From Selaginella moellendorffii (taxonomy: Eukaryota; Streptophyta; Lycopodiopsida; Selaginellales; Selaginellaceae): a stretch of DNA of 64,000 bases. The position numbers and the translations under genes were made by a program. Below the pieces are notes generated by a model that had not been told where the DNA came from, searched no databases, and saw nothing but the letters and a program-made list of their open reading frames with translations. Positions 41,228-51,629 of the stretch are shown here, in pieces. The stretch's first letter is position 1. Each line of letters starts with the position of its first letter. The stretch is from positions 1,437,999-1,501,998 of the forward strand of contig NW_003314275.1 of NCBI RefSeq assembly GCF_000143415.4, read 5' to 3'.

Positions 41228-44200
41228 ATGGAGCAGCGGCGCGGATCCGTGATCGATATGGCGCGCTCCGTCTCGGCGTCGTGGACGGGAATGCCGCCCC
41301 TGTTTCTGCTGCGATCGGAGGATATGTCGCTCGTCCGGATGGTGATTCCAGTAGAATCGGCGCACGACACTGTTGCCTACCTCGGGCAGCTCGGCATGCT
41401 CCAATTTCGCGATGTGAGTGAACAGATTTCGTTTTCCTCGATCTAGTATTCGATCTTTTCTTCTTCGCAGTTAAATCCTGGAAAAAGTCCCACTCAACGG
41501 ATCTACGCAAACCAGGTACTATAGATTTTTTTCTGTGTGTAGAAAGGAGATATTTTTGGAGCTCATTGAAAGCTCTCCAGGTAAAACGATGCGGTGAAAT
41601 GGGTCGGCAGCTCAGATATTTCAAGAGTCAAATAGAGAGCGCAGGCATTCTAATAGCGGCAAGGTCAACGATTGAGAAGGACGTCGATCTGGATGAATTG
41701 GAGGTAAGCTTTCCAGCTGCATTTTCTACGACTTTTATCATTCTTGCTGTTTTCATGCAGGTGAAACTTTCAGAGTATGAAACTGAGCTCAAGGAAATAG
41801 CATCAAACAGCGCGAGGCTATTTCGGAGTCATGCGGAGCTGACAGAGTTTCAACTGGTTTTGTTGAAGGTAGTAACTTTGCTGGCGCTTTGGAAACAGTT
41901 CGTTTCTTATGCTTGTTTCATTTCACAAGGCTGGTAGATTTTTTACCTCCGGACGTGCAGAGGCAGCATTTGCACAACGGGAGTACGACGATTTCGAGGG
42001 GTCTATGGATAGTCCCCTCCTCCTTATAGAGCAAGAGATGCAAACCGATCCGACGAAAGGGCAGCTTGGATACGTAACTGGATTGATACCCAAACTTAAG
42101 ACTATACAGTTCGAACGCATTTTGTTCCGAGCAACCAGAGGCAACATGGTCTTCAAGTCGTCAGTCGTCGAAAGGCCTGTGACCGATCCTGCAACCGGTG
42201 AGAAGGTAACGGAAAACTTTTTTCTACTCGGTGTTAAAGATAGTATTCATCTACAGGTTGAAAAGTCTGTGTTCGTCGTGTTCTTTTCTGGAGAAAGAAC
42301 ACAGGCTAAGATCGTTAAAATCTGCGATGCATTTGGTGCTAGCCGCTATCCTTATCCCGAGGAGCCTAGTTTACAGAGACAAATGAGATCGGAGGTGTAT
42401 CCTTTTCCAGTTTTTGGTGTTTGTGAATGTAATGAGGGAGTGTCTTACAGGTCGCAGGAAGATTGTCTGAGCTGAAGTCCACATTGGATGCGGGTACCAG
42501 TCATCGCGATACAGTTTTAGCAGGGATTAGCTACCAACTAGACTTTTGGATTTTGATGGTGAGGTTCGTCCATCTCAATTTGCTTCTCTAATTCGTTTTC
42601 TGTGGTAGGTTCAAAGAGAGAAGGCTGTGTATCATATCATGAATAAGTTTAACATGGACGTTACTAGAAAGTGTTTAGTAGCTGAAGCATGGTGTCCAAC
42701 CGAGAATAAAACTCAGGTATGTTGAACTTGTGGGCTTTATAAGCTGACTTTATATGTGAAAAGCAGGTTCAAGAAGCATTAATGCGCGCAACAGTCGACA
42801 GCAACTCACAAGTCGGCACCATTTTTCAGGAGATTAGAACAAAGGATTTACCGCCAACATTCTTCAAGACTAACAAAATTACAGGGGCTTTCCAAGGAAT
42901 CGTCGATGCTTATGGGTAACAGCAAGCTCTTTCTGGCTTTCACGTTTCGTTCTTACTGTGTTAACTGTCAGTGTAGGGTGGCGAGATACAAGGAAGCAAA
43001 TCCTGCTGTGTATACAATAGTTACTTTTCCGTTTCTTTTCGCTGTGATGTTTGGGGATTGGGGGCACGGGATTGTTCTTCTCTTGGCAACGCTTTACCTC
43101 ATTCTGAATGAAGGGAAACTTGGCAGCCAGGTACCTTGACGCTTTGTTTTCATTTACTAGTAAAGCTGGGAGAACTTTGAAAGTTTTCACTGCTAGTAAA
43201 ATTTATCATTCGCATTGATCCCTTCCAGCATGGTGCATACAGAAATTGGGCGACATAATGGGAATGGCGTTTGGAGGCAGATATGTGATCTTGCTGATGT
43301 CGATCTTCTCGATATATACGGGGTTTATCTACAACGAGTTTTTCTCGGTGCCGTTTCGAATATTTGGAGAGTCTGCGTACGTTTGCAGGGATCCTTCGTG
43401 CAAGTAAGTCTCTATTTGCATTTGGTAAAGGTTTTGTGTTTTTGGATTAACTGAATTGTTGCGTAGGGACTCACGTACAGCGGGTTTGATAAAACGACCT
43501 GGCTATACATATCCGTTTGGATTCGATCCCGTATGGCATGGCTCTAGATCGGAACTACCATTTTTGAACTCCGTGAAGATGAAGATGTCCATTCTTCTCG
43601 GTGTTGTGCATATGAACTTGGGTCTGGCTTTGAGCTATTACAACGCCAGCTACTTTAACGAGCCACTTGATATCTGGTAAGTGTGCCATTCATTTCCATA
43701 CTGCATTACCGAAACGATCAAGTAACTCAACCTTTCCAGGTATCAGTTTGTTCCGCAGATCCTGTTCCTTGGCTCCTTATTTGGATACCTGTCGCTGCTT
43801 ATTATAATCAAGTGGTGCTCTGGTTCCCAAGCGGACTTGTACCACGTGATGATTTATATGTTCTTAAGCCCAACGGATGATCTTGGGCCAAACCAGCTTT
43901 TTTCTGGACAAACGGAGGTTCAGGTAAGGTTCTTTTTAATTATTTTTCGAGTTTAACATCTCTTTTTATTCAAGTGCTTTCTGCTATTAATTGCTGTCGT
44001 GGCGGTTCCAACAATGCTTTTGCCGAAGCCATTGGCTTTGAAAAAACGACATGAAGAGGTATTGCACTCTTTCTTGAGTGATGACTTTACAATATGGTTT
44101 TACAGAGAACGCACGGGCGTTCTTATGGCATATTGAATGCTGGCTCGGATGGTGAATCCGTTGACAACGAGCACGACCACCACCACGGCGAGGAAGAATT

Positions 44201-44688
44201 CGACTTTGGTGAGACCTTCGTCCACCAAATGATAGAAACCATTGAGTTCGTGCTAGGTGCTGTGTCGAACACAGCTTCCTATCTCCGGCTGTGGGCTCTC
44301 AGGTAAACCAACTTTGTTTTCGTTTGTTTCGTGCTCCTGACGTGTTTAGCTTTCCACAGCCTCGCTCATGCCCAACTCTCGGCCGTGTTTTACGATAAAG
44401 TCTTGATCCTGGCATGGAGGTATGTGGTCTTTCTCCACTTTTTTTGCTTTTATGAAGCGAACTCTTTTGAATTGATGCAGTTACCACAACACCATGATTC
44501 TCATCATCGGTGGCTTCGTCTTCATCTGTGCAACCGTGGGGGTGTTGCTAATCATGGAGACGCTCAGCGCATTCCTCCATGCGCTTCGTCTTCACTGGGT
44601 AGAGTTCCAAGGCAAGTTTTACGGGGGCGATGGCTACCAGTTTGAGCCATTTTCATTTGCAACACTCGAAGAAGACGATCAAGGTTGA
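41228..44688 (+). CDS. VHA-a: V-type proton ATPase subunit a (VHA-a)
   Basis: Seventeen exons: 41228-41413, 41471-41515, 41581-41703, 41761-41868, 41930-42205, 42257-42394, 42451-42558, 42609-42716, 42767-42915, 42977-43130, 43243-43403, 43467-43676, 43740-43923, 43975-44058, 44106-44302, 44360-44419, 44481-44688; 832 aa. The cytosolic N-terminal half ([39 protein letters not shown]) is followed by a membrane half with [33 protein letters not shown] and [16 protein letters not shown], which holds the essential Arg of the proton half-channels. A His/Asp/Glu loop ([12 protein letters not shown]) precedes the last spans. It forms the stator/channel of the pump that acidifies vacuole or TGN; which compartment is unclear. 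Confidence 0.95.
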
Positions 44689-44770
44689 AATCAAACATAT
44701 CAAACGTTTTTGTAGCTACATTGTTAGATATAGATGGCTATATACATTGTGTAAATGCGAACTCTTTCTT

Positions 44771-45514
44771 CTAAGACTGGTTGAGGAACACTGCTGTGTC
44801 AAAATCGCTGTCCATTTGCATGTTGTTAGTATCGTTTTGTTGCGCAACAAAGCCTCCATTGCTATACAAACTTCCACCTCCATTTTCATCTCCATTGCTA
44901 TACCCATTTCCATCTCCATGTACACGGTGGCTATACAAACCATGGAAGATTTGCTGGTGGTCATTCCTGGGAGGAAACATCGAATCTAGCTGACCATTCG
45001 GGTGATCGTCCAAGTGACCATGATCATTGTGGTGATTCCCTGCGTGACCATTTACATAATTGCCTAAGTGACCATTCGCGTGATCGCCCAGGTTTAAGAG
45101 CTGGAAGTGATCAGGAAGAACTTCAGCACTGGACGTGAAAAATCCACCACTACTTGCATCGTCCGTGAAGAACATCCCATCTTGATCTTGGCCTTCAGCT
45201 TCTGCAAACATCCTGTCAACTTCATCGTCACCAAAGCTATCCTCGCTGCTGCTGCTGTTCGAGGCAATCACTGACTCCACCGTGATCTTTGGTGGGAGTT
45301 TTTGTGGAGCGCTGGGATCGGACGAGTAGAAGAAGTGCTTCTTACCAGAGTCATAGATGACCGTGACTTCCACCTTAGCGCCACACAAGACCTGAAGCTC
45401 GATTGCCTTCTTGAACAAACCTTCGGTTCTCTTGCGGAATGTTTGTGTCCGCGGGTTGTTCTTCACAAGATACTTGATATCAATCTTTCTCCTGCCCATC
45501 CCTCTTCTCTGCAT
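44771..45514 (-). CDS. Type I (M-type) MADS-box protein with NGH-rich C terminus
   Basis: Intronless, 247 aa from ATG 45514 (or from the MADS-proximal ATG at 45499, MGRRKIDIKY). The MADS domain occupies residues ~6-65: NNPRTQTFRKRTEGLFKKA, IELQVLCGAKVEVTVIYDS. No K domain follows. Residues ~70-130 are Ser/Asp/Glu-rich. Residues ~140-180 form a degenerate (D/G)-H-x-N-G-H-L repeat, and the end is Asn/Gly/Asp-rich. It is a nuclear regulator; targets are unknown. Its 3' end is convergent with VHA-a, 82 bp apart. Confidence 0.85.
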   Translation of the reverse strand: MQRRGMGRRKIDIKYLVKNNPRTQTFRKRTEGLFKKAIELQVLCGAKVEVTVIYDSGKKHFFYSSDPSAPQKLPPKITVESVIASNSSSSEDSFGDDEVDRMFAEAEGQDQDGMFFTDDASSGGFFTSSAEVLPDHFQLLNLGDHANGHLGNYVNGHAGNHHNDHGHLDDHPNGQLDSMFPPRNDHQQIFHGLYSHRVHGDGNGYSNGDENGGGSLYSNGGFVAQQNDTNNMQMDSDFDTAVFLNQS

Positions 45515-46018
45515 TTACCAACTTTTCTTTTCTTTTTAAAAACCTTATAAGAATAAGCCGGATATGTCTCTTTTGTTATGTATGGTCAATTATTTTATTT
45601 GATTTTATACTGCATTACAAAATCATTAGTTATATTTTTGCCATTCAATATAGCCTAGGATTTTCATAGCTTTTGGTCTTTGTTGATGGGATTTAGTTGT
45701 TTGGTTCCGCAACTACCATCTCTTTCTCCCATGCTAGACAACACTTTGCATTGCTTGGCAAACAAACTCTTGTTGTTCCACATATAACCAAGGGTCACAG
45801 AAGGCATTTATTCATTTCCCTCCTAACAATTTCAAACACTTTTTAACTCTTTTTTCAAAGTTTTTAAATTCATTGTTTTCTTGATAGCTTCGTCCACCAT
45901 GGCCATCTCAGCTGTGACCAACGCAAAACTTAGTCGGGAAGTCGACCAATTAACATTATTATGATTTAAAGTAAATGTTAACCTTATTTCGGGTTGGTTA
46001 GGGTTCTTAGCTACAGCA
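45515..46018. other. Spacer upstream of alpha-SNAP
   Basis: AT-rich, no gene seen. GGTTGGTTAGGGTTCTTAGC at 45992-46011 is a telo-box-like element just before the alpha-SNAP ATG. Confidence 0.4.
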
Positions 46019-47404
46019 ATGGGGGATTACGAGGAAAAGGCCCAGGAATACGAGAAGAAGGCCGAGAAGAAGCTCAAGGGCTGGAATCTCTTGGGTGGCA
46101 AGTATGACGACGCTGCCGAGTATCTGGAGAAGGCCGCCAATAACTACAAGCTTGCCAAATCATGTAAGAAGTTTTTTTTGTTCTTCTTGTCACTGTGATT
46201 CCTCGATCAGGGGATAGAGGAGCCGAATGCTACCTCAGGCTTGCAGAAGTTAGCATGAAGGTAGAATAAAGTTTAAGTTCGTTCCAGGGAGCTGCGATAA
46301 AAGATAAGTTTTTTTTTGAACTAGATGGAGAGCAAGCCCGAAGCAGCACAATCTTATGTGGAAGCTGCGAAATGCTACATGAAGAAAAGACCAAAAGGTA
46401 ACCTCAGAAAAAAAAAGAGGAAGAAGAGCATGTCGTTTTTTTTTCTTGAGAGCTTCTTGCGTTAACTTAGAGGCCGTGAAGATGCTCAATATGGCAACCA
46501 AGCTTTTCATGGAGCTTGGAAGATTGTCCGTGGCGGCCAAGCATTTCAAGGTTAATCGCTGACATTCTTCTCATGAGAACGTAAGGAAAGAGCTCGGGTT
46601 TGATCTTCTCTATTGACACTGGCCTTGTAAAAACTTTAAAAACCAGGACATTGCGGAGATATATGAGAAGCAAGAGGATTTGGAGTTTGCAGTCCAATTT
46701 TACGAGAGAGCAGCGGATTTATACCAGGGCGAGGAGGTGAACACCACAAGCAACCAATGCAAATTGAGAATTGCAGAGCTCTCAGCTCAACTGGAGCAGT
46801 AAGAACTTCACAAAATTTCTTTTATCGTTTCTTTGCTCCCTCTAACTATGTCTCTTTCAGATATCCAAGAGCTATCGAAATCTTTGAGGCCATTGCCAAA
46901 AGCTCCATGGATAACAATTTGACAAAGTACAGCGTCAAAGGCTACTTGCTCAATGCGGGGCTGTGTCAAATGTGTGGTGCTGACCCGATTGCCGTGAGCA
47001 ATGCTCTCGAGAGATACCAGGTATGTATGTTCATTTAATCCTTCTCTCATTTCGCCATGGAACACAACGTTCCTTCGATATCCAGGACTTGGATCCAACG
47101 TTTCAAGACACACGGGAGTGCAAGTTCCTCAAGGTTTGTGAAGATTCAACGAATCCTCCATAGCTTTTTTTTTGTTGGATTATTTGCAGGAGCTGGCCGA
47201 GACGATCGAGCAAGAAGATGCGACCAAGTTCACGGACGCTGTCAAGGAGTATGACAGCATTAGCCGGCTGGTAAGAGCTCTCTCTCTCTCTCTCTCTCTC
47301 TCATATTTTGTGCCATATCATAGGATCCATGGAAAACAACGATGCTCTTACGTGCAAAGAAAGCGTTGAAAGCAAAAGAGGAAGAGGAAGAAGAGTTAAC
47401 ATAG
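46019..47404 (+). CDS. Alpha-SNAP (soluble NSF attachment protein)
   Basis: Nine exons: 46019-46163, 46211-46260, 46325-46397, 46471-46550, 46647-46798, 46861-47020, 47086-47133, 47190-47270, 47324-47404; 289 aa, the standard length. TPR-like helical hairpins include [39 protein letters not shown] and [19 protein letters not shown], with [27 protein letters not shown] and the C-terminal [18 protein letters not shown] followed by an acidic run ending LT. It recruits NSF to SNARE bundles for disassembly after membrane fusion. The final intron is mostly a CT repeat. Confidence 0.94.
47278..47302 (+). repeat. (CT)n microsatellite inside the last alpha-SNAP intron
   Basis: Twenty-five bases of alternating C and T lie directly after the GTAAGAG donor in a 53-bp intron, doubling as its polypyrimidine content. 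Confidence 0.9.
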
Positions 47405-48489
47405 AACTATTTTCCTTGTTAAACAGTTAGGACTTTTTAGCCCTAATACTTGCTCCAAAGCCAAGGCGCACATTCAGCAAGATATACCAACCTGCGCCTT
47501 CATCTTGCAGCTTCGCATTGTCAATAGTAGTAGAAGAAGTTCTTTTCTCCTGTGTTGATGTTAACAAGTCGCAATTTGAATACTGTACAATTGGTGGTCC
47601 ATGACATTGATGATATGGACAACACAACAAATGTTTCATGGTCAACATCACAACTAGTGGAAGAACGGAATTGGACCTATTCCTCACCGTTTAAAGTGGC
47701 TGCCTTATAAGTACCCTGATGCTTGCGGGGTTCCACAAAGGTTGAATGCCTGGAGCTATGTACGTGCCGACAGGGAGTTTGAGATGCACGACAAGAACAA
47801 AGACAGCCTCATATCTCTTCTTTACCGAGGCTCTCAGTAAGTGCTTGCTGTCTTTGCGGACGATGCAAGTAGTGGTGACAGCATTTTCAGCATAGATCAT
47901 TTTAGCAAATTGCTTCACCTAGGCTTTGAAAACTAGTCTCGTATGCCTCTAAAACTGGGTGGTGTAAAACTCGTGCAATCGGGGGGGGGGGGGCTGGCTC
48001 TGGCGAACTTGATGCACGTCAATTGGAGAGCTAGTGGGCAGAATGCGTTAGGTTTTACCATCCTCAAAACTTGGAAGGCAACAGAGAACTCTGGCGTTAG
48101 ACCCTAAGCCCTAGGGCTCGGAAATCTGCACCGTTGGATTTTAATCACTTGAAATTCCGAGCTTCGGTGAGCTAGGGTTTTGGTCTGACGCAGATCTAAG
48201 GGGGTTTATAGGGTTTTAGCAGCGATGGAGTGGGTATCTGGAGGTCCAGGGAGCCGAGGGCGATGGAGCTCGGCCACAGTGTGGAGCATTTCATCACTCG
48301 CAGGCGCTCTTCGCGGCTGCGGTCGGGCAACACATCACTGGTGAGATTTCCGAGGTGAATTCTCCGAATTGACGCGAGGACTTCGCGTGATCCGGAAATT
48401 TCAGTAAGAATGTGAGAGGGTTGGCTGATGGTGGTGAATTTTCTTGCAGAGTTCGATGCTCTCACGGGCTGTAAGCTCTCAATATGAGC
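47405..48489. other. Decayed region with poly-G tract
   Basis: Short minus-strand frames at 47691-47918 and 47427-47687 (LQDEGAGWYILLNVRLGFG; VLVVHLKLPVGTYIAPG) look like pieces of one broken protein that I cannot name. A run of 13 G lies at 47981-47993. AGGGTTTT motifs near 48174 and 48208 suggest an old promoter for the fragment that follows. Confidence 0.3.
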
Positions 48490-49330
48490 TTCAATATTGG
48501 AGCTTCCGTCGTGCGTATGGCATATAGTCCTGCTGGCGGGCATGTAATTGTCGCAGTTCTAGAGGTATGATACAGCTCTTGGCATAGATCTTTTGCATGA
48601 ATTGGATTCTTTTTTTTTTCCTCCCAGGATTGGAGCATTGAGTTGTGGGTGGGATCTAGATACCGAGCACACGCATTTTCTTTATTCTCCAGCCAAGAAA
48701 ACAGACAGGATCCCAGAAAAGATGGACATATACATTACTCTGGCACCACTTCGACCGTGGCTGTTCTTTGGAACGTATGTAGTCTTTGTCTTGTATCAAG
48801 ATAAACTTTTGATGCGTCACGTTTGATTGTAGTTGTTTACCTGTTTGCTTCTGGATGCTAAATGTTCATTAAACTTGGCAGCACTCCAGAGGGATCAAAT
48901 CCAGTATCAGCTCTTCCCTGGCATTCTATGTTGCGGTTACTTGTGACTCTTTCAAAGGATGCCGTGGTGCAGGTGTGGAGGATGCGTGCGAACTTCTTCA
49001 AGTCTGCAAGTAACATAATACTGGTTATTCAATATACGGGTAGGCGTTGAAAGTTTGGATGTTGCTAAGGTTCTGGCTCAATGTAGTGGTGACACTACAT
49101 ACCCTGTCCCGAGGATCACTGATTTTCCGAAGCTGAATAGCAACAATATTGTTTACGGTACGCTATATAATGGATTTCTTATGTGAAGCCGAATTTTCTT
49201 ATAATAGAGCAACAGTAGGGAAGAGGAAGCGAAAAGAAGAGCATCAGCTCTGTCGGGAAGCAGTTATCTCTGTGCTACAGAGTGGGGCTCTCCAGGTTGG
49301 ATTTAGCATTTGTAGGCATCCAGTAAAGCT
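48490..49330 (+). pseudogene. Fragment of a plant WD40 protein (TWD40-like), frameshifted
   Basis: Pieces in order: RMAYSPAGGHVIVAVLE (ending at a GTATGA donor at 48565), a frameshift, then CGWDLDTEHTHFLYSPAKK...LAPLRPWLFFG to ~48770, then ALPWHSMLRLLVTLSKDAVVQVW at ~48900-48985, then SLDVAKVLAQ...TYPVPRI at ~49050-49130 and REAVISVLQSGAL near 49257. These follow, in the right order, the WD40/coatomer-like plant protein I recall as the TPLATE-complex-associated TWD40 type, but with about 100 residues missing in the middle and stops between. Introns are retained, so it is a genomic copy rather than a retrocopy. Confidence 0.6.
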
Positions 49331-49509
49331 CTTGACCTCCTCCTGGTCAGTTGCGAGAGAAGCGGATTTGCTCGAGTGCTCGACTTGCCAAGTATGCGTC
49401 CACTCCTAGCTTATCTTCCGGGGTGATTTGTTTCCCTCCTGGACATCGTTTTGGCTATCTCATTGCCTGCCAGGCGATGGCTTCTCCTTCTCTGTCTGGA
49501 TCAGAAGCT

Positions 49510-50385
49510 AGAACCATCCCCTGTCCCTTGAGTGCTGTTTTGATCGGCTGGCGAGTACTTCCAACACCTCACATTTCTGGCCTTCAACCCTCCAGCTTGC
49601 AGCTCCTGTGTATGCATAATATGCGTCTTCGCAATTGACAACTTCCACCTGAGCGAGAGAAGAGAAGCGTTGTTTTTTCTCCCTGTGCGAATGGAAAACA
49701 TCTAACGAGGAAGATCTTACCTGTGATGTCAGTAGCTTAGCAATGCCGTCATCCTTGGAGGCGGCCATTGCTTGGAGTGCAGTACGTCGTCCTCCCGTCA
49801 AAGGTTTCCTCCTATCAGCTTTGCCATCGTTGCTGACTGCAAGACTTTGTTAACTTCCACCTGGAGCTGTGCATGCAAACGAGTGACACAAGTGTTGATT
49901 CCCAAGCAGCGTTTCTCACCTCTAGAAGTGATCGCACCTTCGTGAAAACGCACAGAAATCATCTGCCATCACGGTGTCTAGTTTTGGCCACCACGCCTCA
50001 AACACGCTCTCGGCTTTGGAGCCCGTCTGGTAGAGCTGCGTCCTTTGCCAGGTGTGGAACAACGTCTGGCAGTTTCTTCTTTTAGAGCTATCATAGCCCC
50101 CCTGCAGGAAAACTGATCAGAAACGACGGAAGATCCAAACGAAACAAGCTTGCTCACCCCAGGTATAATCTGTCCTTTGAAATGTCCAGATAGAAGTTGG
50201 ACAGATCAAGCACCGCATACCGTTGCACCAACTGCATTCAAGTGGAGACACACAGAGTTAATAACTTGAACGGAAAGCTTGTATAGCAACCTGGAAGAAT
50301 TTTCCAAACTGGTACTCGTCTAGGCTGTCCTTGAGGGTATCCATTACGCTTGCGAGCTGGAAGAGAGCGTACTTATCTATCATCA
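49510..50385 (-). pseudogene. Fragment of an organellar isoleucyl-tRNA synthetase (C-terminal half)
   Basis: In coding order (high to low coordinate): IDKYALFQLASVMDTLKDS...YQFGKFF, LVQRYAVLDLSNFYLDISKDRLY (~50235-50165), GGYDSSKRRNCQTLF (~50100), FEAWWPKLDTVMADDF (~50000), MAASKDDGIAKLLTSQ (~49770-49720), VEVVNCEDAYYAYTG (~49650) and KCE/CWKYSP, the CxxC zinc finger, broken by a frameshift near 49575. The DLSNFYxDIxKDRLYxG stretch is diagnostic of bacterial/organellar IleRS. Intron remnants (e.g. 50291-50236) remain. The catalytic half (HIGH, KMSKS) is absent, so it cannot be functional. Confidence 0.72.
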
Positions 50386-50390
50386 TACTC

Positions 50391-50720
50391 GACCTGTGCT
50401 AACTTGAGCTTGGTCTCGTATGTCACCATAGCTCACCACGTAGTTCTGTTCTAGGTACTTCTCTATTGTTTTGGCCTTGGCAGGAGACTCCACCACGGCC
50501 ACCACCTTTCCCATGAGAGCAGCCTGTTTTCTTGTTCTATCTTCTCTTTGGAAGAATTGATGGCAGTTGCAGCATTACTTCAGCCTTTTTCTTGTGTCTC
50601 CAGGATTTTGCTCAGCCTCGGATGTCTGCTGGCTTTTGGTTTTGACATCCACTCCTTTCCTTCCAAACTGGTGCTTGATCAGCCGCTAGCATCTCAAACC
50701 AAAGCTGGATCTCAAGTGCA
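50391..50720 (-). pseudogene. Fragment of bacterial-type DNA topoisomerase I: linker and start of TOPRIM
   Basis: The minus strand reads KVVAVVESPAKAKTIEKYLE then YVVSYGDIRDQA (50512-50410), the first strand and helix of the type IA topoisomerase TOPRIM domain. Upstream is a Lys-rich linker with an EQNPGDT-like stretch (~50600) that has a relative at ~55525 in the larger topoisomerase fragment. The frame stops right after this and the IleRS fragment starts within about 20 bp. Confidence 0.7.
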
Positions 50721-51629
50721 TATCTGGAGGGCAGTCAGACGGAACAAGAAACGAGCAAAATATACTCGTTGATCGTTTGTGATCCATTGAAGGATAAATC
50801 TCTTGGAGTAAAGCTTGAGGATAATTGATCTCAAGGTATTGAAGGCCCTCCAAGTAGTATCACAATGTCATGGGAACGGAATGGAGTTCATCAAAGGAAT
50901 CCCACCAAACATTTTCAAAACCGATATTACATTTAGAAGAACTTACTTGGTGGTGGAAATCTCCAGCAGCCTTTAAAAACTACGTCGCACGGAAGATGAG
51001 CTGCTTTGCATTATTGGAAACGTATGTTCATCGTCTTGCTTGAGCATGCCTGAGGAGAATCAGAGGAGAAAAACAGTCCAACATGTAAAGAAAAGAAAAA
51101 TTGCAAAAGCACACACCTTCTGCAATCCTGCTGTGCCCAAAGGTAGAGCAAGTTGTGGAGCTCTTCCGTGAGTCACCTGTCCCTCACCAGTTTCCCTGCT
51201 TCGAAGTTCTCGGCACCGATGCAACCTTCAATGTGAGAACGTCCATCGCTCGTCATGTTTTGTAATCACCTGATTCATCTGTGATCTTTTGAGAACTCCC
51301 AAGTATATGAACACTAGGTCGATCCAGTTCTTGCATTCTGGAGCTGCAACTTTCGTTGCTTTCCATTTTCTTTCATTCCTGCTTTGCGGCATTGGTAGTG
51401 TCATCACAGTGCCTTCTGCTTGGATCTGGCATTTTTTTTATATTTCTCTGGTATAGGTCTCCCCCTAGAGATTCGTCACATTCTTAGCCTCATTTTCTAC
51501 TCCTAGCAGAAGAATAAGCACGTTTTTGCCATCGCTCCTGGCCCGAAAATCCCACACAATATCCAACCTGAGCCAATGGAAGCCAGAAATGTTGCCAAGG
51601 ACGAGCTTGAGAGCTCCCATTCTACTCGT
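50721..51629. other. Unassigned fragment block
   Basis: No gene is recognised. The segment 51370-51600 resembles 55500-55830 (shared TGCTTGGATCTGGCATTTTT and CTCCTAGCAGAAGA-type stretches), so the 5' part of the topoisomerase-like sequence is duplicated here in diverged form. A plus-strand stretch near 51145-51235 reads like coding (EQVVELFRESPVPHQFPCFEVLGTD, given in part), but its family is unknown. Confidence 0.35.

Noticed and set aside
50385-50391. Topoisomerase-IleRS chimeric protein
   Set aside because: The topoisomerase frame reaches a stop at the junction and the IleRS frame differs, so no fusion protein can be read.
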